The notes beneath the pieces were generated by a model. That model saw only the letters and a list, made by a program, of their open reading frames with translations. It was not told the origin of the DNA and did not search any database. 64,000 nucleotides of DNA from DATJGR01 sp041739525 (GTDB lineage Bacteria; Pseudomonadota; Gammaproteobacteria; Pseudomonadales; Azotimanducaceae). The DNA is taken from positions 52,553 to 116,552 of the forward strand of contig JBGSNQ010000181.1 in assembly GCA_041739525.1 (NCBI GenBank), in the 5' to 3' direction. This document shows, piece after piece, positions 42,537 through 51,562 of this stretch. A program made the position numbers and the translations under genes. Position 1 is the stretch's first letter; the number at the start of each line of letters is the position of its first letter.

Positions 42537-43151
42537 TCAGGAGGTTGGCGGTGTCAACCAGGCGCTGAGCTTTTCGATCGCCTCGTCGCGCCCGACGCCG
42601 GTCAGCGCAGAAAAGAGTTGAAGCGAGAATTGTGGTGACGCTAAGCGCTGCTGTGCCGAGCGCAATGCCGACGTCGCGGCGCCATGGCGGAGCTTATCGG
42701 CTTTGTTCAGAAGCACATGCATCGACAGCTGCGTTTGTCGGATCCAATTGATCATCATTACATCGAACGGCTCGAATAGATGACGTATGTCCATCACGAG
42801 CACAATCGCGATCAGGTTCTCGCGACGCGCAAGATACTCTTCGACGTTGTCTTCCCAGATGCGTTTCTGACTCTTGGCCACGCGCGCGTAACCGTAACCC
42901 GGAAGATCGACGAGGCGACCGCCTTCGTTCGTCTCGAAGAAGTTCAGCAGTTGTGTGCGCCCGGGTGTCTTACTGGTGCGCGCGAGATGGTGATTGCGTG
43001 TTAGCTGATTGAGCACGCTCGACTTGCCGGAGTTCGATCGACCCGCGATCGCGACCTCCGGGACGACCGGCGGTGGACACTCTTTCAAGGTCGGTGCGCT
43101 GGTCAGAAAGTGCGCCACGATGCGGTCGGGGCGACCACCCATTCCAGTCAC
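42537..43151 (-). CDS. engB: Ribosome biogenesis GTPase EngB/YsxC (YihA)
   Basis: GTPase needed for late 50S subunit assembly. It has 204 residues from the GTG at 43151; the ATG at 43142 is an equally good start. G motifs: AGRSNSGKSS (G1), TPGRTQLLNFF (G2), DLPGYGYA (G3), LNKADKL (G4) and FSALTGVG (G5). It is convergent with polA, 6 bp apart, and divergent from the cytochrome c4 gene, matching Pseudomonas order. Confidence 0.96.
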   Translation of the reverse strand: MTGMGGRPDRIVAHFLTSAPTLKECPPPVVPEVAIAGRSNSGKSSVLNQLTRNHHLARTSKTPGRTQLLNFFETNEGGRLVDLPGYGYARVAKSQKRIWEDNVEEYLARRENLIAIVLVMDIRHLFEPFDVMMINWIRQTQLSMHVLLNKADKLRHGAATSALRSAQQRLASPQFSLQLFSALTGVGRDEAIEKLSAWLTPPTS

Positions 43152-43158
43152 GTTGGTA

Positions 43159-43164
43159 TATAAT
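43159..43164 (+). promoter_or_regulatory. Candidate -10 element for the cytochrome c4-dsbA run
   Basis: A perfect TATAAT, preceded by GGTA, lies 38 bp before the cytochrome c4 ATG in the 51-bp gap from engB. I find no good -35 box at 16-18 bp. A 5-bp inverted repeat, GTTAA-GT-TTAAC, at 43185-43196 lies between this element and the start codon. Confidence 0.4.
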
Positions 43165-43202
43165 CCGCGCGCCTTTAGAGAGTCGTTAAGTTTAACAAAG
43201 CT

Positions 43203-43811
43203 ATGCTCACGAAGTGGTTCCTCCTTGGTCTATTGGTGCTCGCCCCGACTGCAGTGCTGGCGGCGGGAAACGCGGAAGCAGGAAAGGCGTTGGCCGCACC
43301 GTGCGGCGCATGTCACGGGCAGAACGGTGTTGCGATGGTTCCGGGTACACCGAACCTCGCTGGCCAAAACGCCCGCTATCTCAACGCTCAGCTCGAGATG
43401 ATCAAATCCGGTGTCCGATCGGCGCCCCTGATGGCGGGTCAACTCGACGCGCTCTCGTCGCAGAACCTCGCGGACCTCGCCGCCTATTTCGCCGCGATGC
43501 CTCCCACGGTGGGACAGGCGAGCGGCGACCTCATCGCGATGGGTGAGCAGATCTATCGCGGCGGCATCGCCGATAAGCGGGTGCCCGCGTGCACCGCGTG
43601 TCACGCGCCGACCGGTTCTGGCAACGCACCTGCGGGCTTCCCACACGTCGGCGGACAGCGCGCGGACTATGTGGTCGTTCAGCTCGTCGCCTATCGCGAG
43701 GGCATCCGTCAGACCGACGACAGCTACGGCGCAGCCATGCGCCAGGTCGCAAACGGCCTGACCGACCGCGAAATCAACGCCCTCGCGAGCTACATTCAGG
43801 GGCTGCACTAA
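43203..43811 (+). CDS. Periplasmic diheme cytochrome c4
   Basis: Periplasmic electron carrier, likely feeding the terminal oxidases. It has 202 residues. The signal peptide (about 1-20) is followed by two class I cytochrome c domains with heme motifs CGACH (34-38) and CTACH (130-134). The tandem architecture and length fit cytochrome c4. It lies 65 bp before dsbA, the standard pairing in gammaproteobacteria. Confidence 0.96.
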   Translation: MLTKWFLLGLLVLAPTAVLAAGNAEAGKALAAPCGACHGQNGVAMVPGTPNLAGQNARYLNAQLEMIKSGVRSAPLMAGQLDALSSQNLADLAAYFAAMPPTVGQASGDLIAMGEQIYRGGIADKRVPACTACHAPTGSGNAPAGFPHVGGQRADYVVVQLVAYREGIRQTDDSYGAAMRQVANGLTDREINALASYIQGLH

Positions 43812-43876
43812 ACCGACCCAGCCGCTGTCGAACCGGAGTCGGACTGGGTGACATTTCCCCGTGCTGAGGAAGGTGA

Positions 43877-44536
43877 ATGAATAAAGTCATTGCGGTGCTC
43901 GCCATTGTCTTTGGTTGCTTTGCGTCATCTGCAAACGCTCAAGGATTCGAAGTGGGCGTTAACTACGACCTGCTTCCGATCGCAGTAGAGACAGCCGATC
44001 CCAGCAAGATCGAAGTTGTCGAAGTGTTCTCTTACGGGTGTCCACACTGTTTCGAGTTCGAACCTTCGATCGAGGCATGGGCCGCTCGGCAACCTTCCGA
44101 TGTGGAGTTCCGACGTATTCCTGCGGTGTTCCGAAAGGATTGGCAGATCCTGGCGCAGGCTTTCTATGCGGCCGAGGTGCTCGGCGTCACCAGCAAAGTG
44201 AACATGCCAATCTTCGAGGCGATTCACCTGAAGGGCCTGAATCCGAACGATCCGGCCGTCCTTGCGGCGGTGTTCAAGGATTCGGCCGGCGTGGACGGGG
44301 AGGAGTTTCTGAAGGTTCTGAACTCGTTTGGCGTACGCAGCAAGGTATTGCAAGCCGACGCGCAGGGCCGCATGTACAACCTTGCGGGGGTGCCAACAAT
44401 GATCGTCGCGGGGAAGTACACGGTGTATGGTCAGAACTTCGTCGGCGGCAACGTCGATCGGTTGTCAGTTGTAGACTTTCTCGTGGCCAAGGAGCGGGCC
44501 GCGCGCAGTGAAGCCAAAGGAGCTCATGCCCAATAA
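43877..44536 (+). CDS. dsbA: Thiol:disulfide interchange protein DsbA
   Basis: Periplasmic oxidase that introduces disulfide bonds in exported proteins. It has 219 residues with a signal peptide (about 1-21). The active site is CPHC (Cys55-Cys58) in FSYGCPHCFEFEP. The cis-proline loop is GVPTMIV. A GAGGAAGG ribosome site lies just upstream. It shares 11 bp with the next gene. Confidence 0.96.
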   Translation: MNKVIAVLAIVFGCFASSANAQGFEVGVNYDLLPIAVETADPSKIEVVEVFSYGCPHCFEFEPSIEAWAARQPSDVEFRRIPAVFRKDWQILAQAFYAAEVLGVTSKVNMPIFEAIHLKGLNPNDPAVLAAVFKDSAGVDGEEFLKVLNSFGVRSKVLQADAQGRMYNLAGVPTMIVAGKYTVYGQNFVGGNVDRLSVVDFLVAKERAARSEAKGAHAQ

Positions 44537-45506
44537 TCGAACGCCCGAACTGCCGGCCACACCTCAGTCGAGGCGAAACATGCTTGCTAGACTGCCTGAA
44601 TCCATCATCGAGCGTGGTCTTGCGACAGGTATGAGAGGGGCCGGCGCACTTTCTAATTTCCGGTTCAATCGGCGCTTCGAGCCGCAATGCGAGGCGGTCG
44701 AGCCGCTGGTCAACCCGCGCGGTATTCCGATCGCGGACCTCGATGGCGACGAACTACGTCTGCTCAGTTTCAACATTCAGGTCGGCATCAGCACCGGCCG
44801 CTACCGCCACTATCTGACGAACGGCTGGAAACACCTGCTCCCCCACGAAGCGCGTGCCGACAACCTTCGGCTGATCGGTGATCTCGTTGCCGACTACGAT
44901 GTTGTTGCGTTGCAGGAGGTTGATACCGGCAGCTTGCGTAGCGGCTTCGTGAACCAGGTGGAATACCTCGCCTATCGCGGCAACTTCCCATACTGGTACG
45001 CGCAGTTGAATCGCGATCTGGGCCCCATCGCGCAGCATGGCAACGGTCTGCTGTCGCGCCTGCAGCCGAACACGCTCGAAGACCACAAACTACCCGGCAC
45101 TTTCGCGGGTCGCGGTGCGATCGTGATGCGTTTCCGTTTCGCCGGCGCCGAGGTGCTGGTGGTGCTGCTACACCTGTCGTTGGGCGAACGTTCGCGCCAT
45201 CAGCAGCTCTCGTACGTGCGTTCCCTGATAAAGGACGAACCGTACGTTGTTGTGATGGGTGACATGAACAGTCACTTGAGCGGACTACTGTTCGATTCGC
45301 CGCTCGCCGATACGGCGCTTGTTCCGGCTGCCGACACGAAGCCGACCTATCCGAGCTGGCGCCCGGCGCTAACGCTCGATCACGTGCTGGTTACCCCGGG
45401 CCTAGCGATCCGCAGTTGCGACGTTCTCGATTGCAATCTGTCCGATCACCGTCCGGTTGCGGTCCGCATTTCGGTGAATCGGCCCGCACCGCAAGCGCTC
45501 CAGTAA
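44526..45506 (+). CDS. Endonuclease/exonuclease/phosphatase (EEP) family protein
   Basis: Metal-dependent phosphoesterase-fold protein with unknown substrate. It has 326 residues from the ATG at 44526, preceded by AAAGGAG; a GTG at 44508 is possible. EEP motifs: LSFNIQVG (start of domain), VALQEVDTGS, VLLHLSLGERSR, VMGDMNSH, TLDHVLV and LSDHRPVAV, giving the usual Asn, Glu, Asp and His active-site set. No signal peptide is obvious. The gene following dsbA in Pseudomonas is of the same family. Confidence 0.9.
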   Translation: MPNNRTPELPATPQSRRNMLARLPESIIERGLATGMRGAGALSNFRFNRRFEPQCEAVEPLVNPRGIPIADLDGDELRLLSFNIQVGISTGRYRHYLTNGWKHLLPHEARADNLRLIGDLVADYDVVALQEVDTGSLRSGFVNQVEYLAYRGNFPYWYAQLNRDLGPIAQHGNGLLSRLQPNTLEDHKLPGTFAGRGAIVMRFRFAGAEVLVVLLHLSLGERSRHQQLSYVRSLIKDEPYVVVMGDMNSHLSGLLFDSPLADTALVPAADTKPTYPSWRPALTLDHVLVTPGLAIRSCDVLDCNLSDHRPVAVRISVNRPAPQALQ

Positions 45507-45511
45507 CAGTT

Positions 45512-45544
45512 GTCGGCGAGAAGACGTAACGCCTTCCCGCCGAC
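45512..45544. terminator. Strong hairpin between convergent genes
   Basis: GTCGGCGAGAAG and CTTCCCGCCGAC pair over 12 positions with one mismatch around a 9-base loop. The hairpin fills most of the 50-bp gap between the EEP gene and the PQQ dehydrogenase gene. No T-run follows on either strand. A short direct repeat, AGTTC three times, lies just to the right. It may end transcription from both sides. Confidence 0.45.
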
Positions 45545-45556
45545 GCTCAGTTCAGT

Positions 45557-47821
45557 TCAGTTCGCTGCGTCGCGTTTCACACACGCCGTTTCGAACAACT
45601 CCGGGTACTGTTTCGGATAGTCGGTCTTACAGAACGCAATGCTCGTGTTCGCCTGGCTGACGATGTACGCGTGAACCGACTTCGCCTGCTCTTCGTCAAG
45701 CACGTTTGCGAAGCTGACCATGCCCTTGCCCGAGAATGCGCCGCCGCGAACGATTGCATCGAAGGCCTCGTGGGTAGCGGGCGCCATGTAACGCAAGTCC
45801 GGCAGTACACCGCTGCTTGTTGCCCCCGGACCGTGACAGGTCGAACAGTACGCGTGGAACAGTTTCTCGCCTTGTGCAACTTGCTCGGGCGTCGCTTTCA
45901 GGTCCGGCGGAACCGGAATGTTGATAGGTGTCACCTTGGGTTCCGGCATAACAGCCTTGCCGCCCAACTTGAACACGAGTATGCGCCCCTCAGTGAGCAC
46001 GTTGTCGCGATGCTTCGGAACGCCGGATGCAAGCGCGAACGCGCCGCCCCAGCCTGCTGCAACCGCAATATACTGCTCACCGTCCACCGAATAGGAAACT
46101 GGTGGCGCGATGATGCCGCTGTGCACCGGCATCGACCAGACGAGCTTGCCGGTGTCGGCCGTGTATGCCGCGAACGTGCCATCGGACAGACCCTGGAAGA
46201 CGAGGTTCCCTGCGGTGGAGAGCAGACCGCCGTTCCAAGACGTCTTGTGATCGACCCGCCACACTTCCTTTTGCTTCACCGGATCCCAAGCTGACAGATG
46301 ACCACCGACGTTGTGCAGCGCCTTGATCTGCCCCTCTACAGTTTTGGCAGGGATCATCAGATCGGTATCCACCGCGAGGTTCCATGAGCCGGGTTGATAC
46401 TTGAAGGCATTGTTCTGGCCGTACTTGAACTCGAGATCGAGCACCGGAATGTAGACCAGCCCGGTCATGGGGCTATACGTCATCGGATGCCAGTTGTGTC
46501 CGCCATACGGTGACGGACGAAGCGTCTTCGGTTCGTTCGCATACTGCGCATCGGGATTTTCGACGGGTCTGCCTGTCTCCTGGTCCACGTGTGTTGCCCA
46601 TGTCACCTGCACGTACGCCTCCGCCGAAATGAACTCGCCGTTGGTTCGGTCGATGACGTAGAAGAAGCCGTTCTTGGGCGCCTGCATGATCACTTTGCGC
46701 GTGACGCCGTCGATCTGCAGATCCGCGAGGATCATGTGTTGCGTGGCGGTGTAATCCCACGTGTCGCCGGGCGTCGTCTGGTAGTACCACGCCATAGTGC
46801 CGTCGTCAGGGTTGACCGCGACGATCGACGATAGATACAGGTTGTCGCCGCCGCCGGGACTTCTGATGTATCGGTTCCAGGGCGATCCGTTGCCTACGCC
46901 GATGTACAACAGATTGAGTTCCGGGTCGTAGGCCATCGAGTCCCACACCGTACCGCCGCCACCGACCTCCCAATAGCGAGTACCCGGTGCGCTGCCAGCC
47001 TCACGCCAGGTTGCGGCTGCTTTCTCGAGATGAGGACCTTCGTACGGTTTCGACGGGTCGCCCGGAACCGTGTAGAAGCGCCACGCTTGATTGCCGGTCG
47101 CAGCGTCGTACGCGGTGATGTAGCCGCGCACGCCCAACTCTGCGCCGCCGTTACCGATGATGACTTTGTCGTGAACGATGCGCGGTGCGCCGGTGATCGT
47201 ATAAGGACGCGCCTTGTCGATCGTGAGTTGCGACCACACTTCCTTTCCACTGCCGGCATCGATCGCAATCAGGCGTCCGTCGATGGTGCCGATGTACACG
47301 TTGCCTTTCCAAACGGCGACGCCGCGGTTGACCACGTCACAGCACGCATACTTGCCCCACTCTTTCGGCACCTGCGGATCGTATTGCCACAGCAGTTCGC
47401 CGGTTTTCGCATCGTGCGCAAACACGACGCTCCACGGTCCGCTCGTGAACATCACGCCATCGACCACGATCGGCGTCGCTTCGATGCCGCGCGTCGTGCC
47501 CGTGTTCCAGGACCACGCGAGTCCCAGGTCGCCGACGTTCTTGTCGTTGATCTGGTTCAGCGGAGAGAAGCGCTGCTCGGAATAGTTGCGGCCATGCTCG
47601 AGCCAGTTACCCGGTTCTTTGTCGGCGTCGATGATACGTTGCGCATCTACCGTCAGTGTCTTCTTGCGAATCTCGTCGGCACGCAGGTTCGTAGATGCGG
47701 CGGCGTTCGCCGGCGTTGCGGCCGCGTTGGCGGTCGCATCAGGTGGCGGTGATTTCGAGCACGCACAGACAAGAAACAGAACGACAGGCGCCAATAAAAG
47801 GCGCCGCATGAAGCGCAGCAT
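45557..47821 (-). CDS. PQQ-dependent dehydrogenase with C-terminal cytochrome c, probable lipoprotein
   Basis: Quinohemoprotein of the methanol/ethanol dehydrogenase family, oxidising an alcohol or similar substrate in the periplasm and passing electrons to its own heme. It has 754 residues. The N-terminal export signal ends LVCAC, a possible lipobox with Cys21. The eight-bladed propeller contains the adjacent cysteine pair Cys160-Cys161 (KYACCDVVNRG) characteristic of PQQ alcohol dehydrogenases. The C-terminal domain has heme motif CSTCH at 659-663, then a tail with two further cysteines. No PQQ synthesis genes are nearby. Substrate is unknown. Confidence 0.93.
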   Translation of the reverse strand: MLRFMRRLLLAPVVLFLVCACSKSPPPDATANAAATPANAAASTNLRADEIRKKTLTVDAQRIIDADKEPGNWLEHGRNYSEQRFSPLNQINDKNVGDLGLAWSWNTGTTRGIEATPIVVDGVMFTSGPWSVVFAHDAKTGELLWQYDPQVPKEWGKYACCDVVNRGVAVWKGNVYIGTIDGRLIAIDAGSGKEVWSQLTIDKARPYTITGAPRIVHDKVIIGNGGAELGVRGYITAYDAATGNQAWRFYTVPGDPSKPYEGPHLEKAAATWREAGSAPGTRYWEVGGGGTVWDSMAYDPELNLLYIGVGNGSPWNRYIRSPGGGDNLYLSSIVAVNPDDGTMAWYYQTTPGDTWDYTATQHMILADLQIDGVTRKVIMQAPKNGFFYVIDRTNGEFISAEAYVQVTWATHVDQETGRPVENPDAQYANEPKTLRPSPYGGHNWHPMTYSPMTGLVYIPVLDLEFKYGQNNAFKYQPGSWNLAVDTDLMIPAKTVEGQIKALHNVGGHLSAWDPVKQKEVWRVDHKTSWNGGLLSTAGNLVFQGLSDGTFAAYTADTGKLVWSMPVHSGIIAPPVSYSVDGEQYIAVAAGWGGAFALASGVPKHRDNVLTEGRILVFKLGGKAVMPEPKVTPINIPVPPDLKATPEQVAQGEKLFHAYCSTCHGPGATSSGVLPDLRYMAPATHEAFDAIVRGGAFSGKGMVSFANVLDEEQAKSVHAYIVSQANTSIAFCKTDYPKQYPELFETACVKRDAAN

Positions 47822-47892
47822 GATTTCCCCCGCCGGACGATTTGTATTCTTGAACGATCGGCGGCGAGTGTATCAAAAGTCGCGAGAGGCGC

Positions 47893-48447
47893 TCAGGCGA
47901 GGTTCGACTTCGAAGGATCGGTTACGACCACCGGTTCCGGCTCCGACAAGTGCGTTTCCGACGCGTCCTTGTGCACTTCGGAATCGGGTGCAGAGGCTGC
48001 TTGACTCGTCGTCGCGCCGAGACCGATGCCGCCGGGCAGCAACGATCGCAGGAAATTGATGTTCTGGTCGGCAAGCCGTTGCATCAGCTTCAGCGGATTC
48101 GCGTTCAATACTTCGCGCATGCGACGCTGATAGAGTTCTTGCTGCTCGAGGAACGTCATGATGCTCTGCTCGAGATAACGACTGAGCACGCTCTGCATGC
48201 TGTCGCCGTAGAAGCGCACCACTTGTTCGAGCACCCGATTCGTCAACAGCGGTTCGTGCCCTTCCGCTTCCTGCTCGGCAATGATCTGCAGTAGCACCGA
48301 CCGCGTGAGGTCTTTGCCGGTCTTCGAGTCGAGTACTTTCACGGGGTCCTTGCCCAGGATCATCTTGCGGACATCGTCGAGGGTGACGTATTCGCTTTGC
48401 TCGGTGTCGTAGAGCCGCCGATTGGGATATTTCTTCAGAATCCGCAC
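47893..48447 (-). CDS. phaR: Polyhydroxyalkanoate synthesis repressor PhaR
   Basis: Transcriptional regulator of PHA granule genes that also binds the polymer. It has 184 residues. The N-terminal DNA-binding domain (RILKKYPNRRLYDTEQSEYV to about residue 60) and the PHB accumulation domain (LEQVVRFYGDSMQSVLSRYLE) are intact. The C-terminal tail is disordered and Ser/Glu rich. No phaC, phaA or phasin is present in this window. It is divergent from the DUF6489 gene. Confidence 0.94.
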   Translation of the reverse strand: MRILKKYPNRRLYDTEQSEYVTLDDVRKMILGKDPVKVLDSKTGKDLTRSVLLQIIAEQEAEGHEPLLTNRVLEQVVRFYGDSMQSVLSRYLEQSIMTFLEQQELYQRRMREVLNANPLKLMQRLADQNINFLRSLLPGGIGLGATTSQAASAPDSEVHKDASETHLSEPEPVVVTDPSKSNLA

Positions 48448-48595
48448 CGCAACATGCTCCTCTCAAATGGGATCTCGATTAAGATCTGGACGCTCGGCGC
48501 CCGCGAGTACCGCGATGTTATACGGTTTGACGCAGTGCGGAAACGCGGTGCCGATTTTGCAGCATGAGCACTTGCAGCAATCAAGGAGACGGGTC

Positions 48596-48874
48596 GTGAA
48601 AGTATCGGTGGACGTCGATCTGACCCCGGAAGAACTGCGCCGTTTGTTTGGTCTTCCGGATCTGACGCCGATTCAGGCCCTCGTGGTCGAACGGATCACG
48701 CGCCAGGTGGAGAAAGGCATGGACAGCAATCTACTTGCCGGCATCACACGGTCGATCATCACCGGTGGCGTGCAGTCGTGGGAGGCCTATCAGAAGTTGC
48801 TGTCCGGCATTTTGAGCGCAGCAAAACCGAGCGAGACGAAGAAGGAAGTACCCGGCGCCCCCGATCAGGAGTGA
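48596..48874 (+). CDS. Small DUF6489-like protein
   Basis: Unknown function. The GTG at 48596, with AAGGAG seven bases upstream, gives 92 residues; the frame is open to 48422 but only this start has a ribosome site. It begins VKVSVDVDLTPEELRRLFGL, resembling the MKV-I-D-TPEE-R-FLGLPD pattern of DUF6489, followed by an amphipathic helix and a Lys/Glu tail. No membrane segment. It is divergent from phaR, and its last 10 bp overlap the convergent hydrolase. Confidence 0.75.
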   Translation: MKVSVDVDLTPEELRRLFGLPDLTPIQALVVERITRQVEKGMDSNLLAGITRSIITGGVQSWEAYQKLLSGILSAAKPSETKKEVPGAPDQE

Positions 48875-49686
48875 GCGAACCCCGGTCTCGGGCGGCGCGC
48901 GGCGTAAATTGCGTCGGGATAGATGAAGCAGCGAACACCGCTGCGCTCGAATTTCCGCCACCTATCTGCAGGCTGCGCGAGGCGATCGCCGATTACATAG
49001 TAGATCGCCGGATTGAATCCCATACCACAGTGGCTGGCGTACACCTCGACGTTATCCGTGTACGGCGTTTCTTCCTCTATGCAGGTCTTCCAGTGCGCGA
49101 TGCCATCGGTACGACTGTAGATCGCCGTCGACGGCACAGGAGCCGGTCGCGAGATGTCGCCCATCTTCTGTTTGAGGTCGTCGGGCCTCTCGCCGGTCGC
49201 CATCTCGAATAGACGCCTGACCGCAGGAGCGGTCCCATCGGTCTCCGTCTGCCTGAACGGCGAGCCCAGCGTGATGACCTGCCGGATCTGTTCCGGAATC
49301 ACCTTTGCGATCTCGCGAGCATATACGCCCCCGAGGCTTTGTCCGATGAGCGAGACCGGTTGGCCGTGTTCGCGTGCGAGGTCGCCAACAGTCACGATGA
49401 GGCGTTCCATGAGGATGCCTCGCGGACCCAGGTTGCGACCGAAGCCCCAGGGGATCGCGTTGTAACCGAGGTTGTCGAGCCAGCGTCGCAGCATGGCGGT
49501 GGACTGACTGTCGGCCATGAACCCCGGCAGAAGGTAGACGGGATGACCGTCGCCGCGCGCCATGCTGCGAAGGAATGGCATGCTTGGAAGCAGTGCCGAC
49601 GCCTCGAGTAAGGCGCGCCATCCTTCCGACAACGCGAGTAGTGTTGACGGCGGACTCACTGTAGTCGTGTCGACTTGTACAGCCAC
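48865..49686 (-). CDS. Alpha/beta-fold hydrolase, lipase-like
   Basis: Probable serine esterase or lipase of unknown substrate. From the GTG at 49686, with GGAG six bases upstream, it has 273 residues; the frame extends to 49776 but with no better start signal. The oxyanion segment YLLPGFMADSQST precedes the nucleophile elbow GQSLGG (Ser117), and a late His (ASHCGMGFNPAIY) fits the triad. No clear signal peptide. Proximity to phaR raises the possibility of a polyester or acyl substrate, but that is speculation. Confidence 0.82.
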   Translation of the reverse strand: MAVQVDTTTVSPPSTLLALSEGWRALLEASALLPSMPFLRSMARGDGHPVYLLPGFMADSQSTAMLRRWLDNLGYNAIPWGFGRNLGPRGILMERLIVTVGDLAREHGQPVSLIGQSLGGVYAREIAKVIPEQIRQVITLGSPFRQTETDGTAPAVRRLFEMATGERPDDLKQKMGDISRPAPVPSTAIYSRTDGIAHWKTCIEEETPYTDNVEVYASHCGMGFNPAIYYVIGDRLAQPADRWRKFERSGVRCFIYPDAIYAARRPRPGFAHS

Positions 49687-49887
49687 GGCGGGCTCCGAAA
49701 TAGTTCTGTCACAAGTAGCACAAAGCGATCGGCACTGTAAATGCGTCTTTTGGCCGGGCTTGTGACGGCGTTCCAACGCAAAGTGGCATGTCTGACGCGA
49801 ACACGAGGGGGGTGCGGATTCCCGAGCGCTATCGACCCGCCTTCGCGGTCATGCGAAGGTGCGCCACCCAATTCGAAGAGGCGCGTC

Positions 49888-51559
49888 ATGCATCGTAAGC
49901 AGTGGTTGTTCGTCGTTCTGCTTTTCACTGCCGGCTGCGGTGCGGCAAAACAAACCGCGGACCTGGTCCTGCACCACGGCGCTATCTACACGATGAACAC
50001 CGCCGCGCCGAAGGCCCAATCGATGGCGATCGTCGGCGGTCGCATCGTTGCGATTGGCGGCGACGAAGAGATCGCGCGTCAGTACGTAGCAAGGACGGAC
50101 ATCGATCTGCAAGGGCAGATGGTGTTGCCCGGATTCCACGATGCGCACGTGCACCCTGTGTACGGCGGAACGGAACTGGCGCAATGCGTGCTGAACGAGC
50201 AAACGTCCGTGGATGGAAGGAATCATCGCGACGATCCGCGAATGCAACAAGGCGACCCCGGGCACGGGTTGGCTGCTCGGGTCCGGATGGAATCTGTCGC
50301 TGTTCCCGCAAGCGAATCCGAACAAGTCGCTGCTCGATGCAATTTCCACGGAGCGACCGATTTTTCTCGGAGGCGCCGATGGACACTCCTCGTGGGCCAA
50401 CTCTACGGCGCTGGCGGCGGCCGGTATCGAACGAGAAACACCGAACCCGAAGAACGGCATCATCGAGCGTGATGCGAAGGGTGAAGCGAGCGGTGTGTTG
50501 CGCGAGACCGCGCAGGACATCGTGCGCGCCGTCATTCCGCCGATGTCGGCAGCAGAACGCGAAGAGGGTTTACGGCGTGCGCTGCTGCTGGCGAATCAGT
50601 TTGGCATTACCTCATTGGTCGAGGCTGCCGCCAACAAGGAGACGCTCGATGCCTATCGCGCGATCGATACGCAAGGTGCGTTGACCGCGCGCGTCGTGGC
50701 TTCGGTGGAAGTGAACGAGGCGAACAGCGGCGAAGCGCTCGCGCTGATGCGGCCGGAAGACCGCGGCGCGCATACGAAGCTTCGAGTCGACTCGGCGAAG
50801 ATCTTCGTCGATGGCGTGCTGGAAGGTGAAACGGCTGCGCTGTTGCAACCGTATCTCGACAATCCAGGTTTCAGTGGCAACCTCAAGATGCCGGCCGAAA
50901 CATTGAACGCGATGGTCACGGACCTCGATAAGCGCGGTATTCAGGTGCACATGCACGCGATCGGCGATGGCGCGGTAAGAGCGGGCCTCAACGCTGTTGC
51001 AGCCGCGCGTACCGCGAACGGTGCGTCCGACAACCGTCACCACATCGCGCACCTGCAGCTCATCGATCCGCTCGATCGACCGCGCTTCGGCGAACTGGGC
51101 GTCATCGCGAACTTCCAAGCGCTGTGGGCGTTCCCGGATCAGTACATCACCGACGTGAATCTGCCGCAGGTGGGTCAGGCGCGAGTCGATCAGATGTATC
51201 CGATCGGATCGACATTGAAGGCGGGCGCACGAATCGTCGGTGGCAGTGACTGGAACGTATCTTCGATGAACCCGTTGCTCGCAATCGAGACCGCGGTAAC
51301 GCGCAGCGACCCTTCCGGCCGCATCGCCGGCGTGTTGAACGAAAGCGAGCGCGTTTCCCTGCAGGACATGCTGGCCGCGTACACGATCAACGGCGCTTAC
51401 CTGATGCACCAGGAAAAGGACACCGGCTCTCTGGAAGTCGGTAAGGCTGCCGACTTCATCGTGCTTGCCAGGGATCTGTTCGCAATTCCCTCGCAAGACA
51501 TCAGCGAGGTTGCAGTAACGCGTACGGTGTTCGAGGGCGTTACCGTCTTTCCGCGCTGA
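49888..51559 (+). pseudogene. Amidohydrolase-family lipoprotein, frameshifted
   Basis: Metal-dependent amidohydrolase of the YtcJ-like exported type, interrupted by a +1 shift near 50206-50220. The first part starts at the ATG at 49888 with a lipoprotein signal (LLFTAGC) and the metal-binding GFHDAHVHP, then loses similarity after LNEQTSV. The rest resumes one base out of phase as EGIIATIRECNK and continues to PGTGWLLGSGWN, HMHAIGDGAVRAG, the metal-ligand region NRHHIAHLQL and GGSDWNVSSMNP. Removing one base near 50212-50214 restores a protein of about 556 residues. The region has no long homopolymer, so a true mutation or a sequencing error are both possible. Confidence 0.88.
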
Positions 51560-51562
51560 CGC

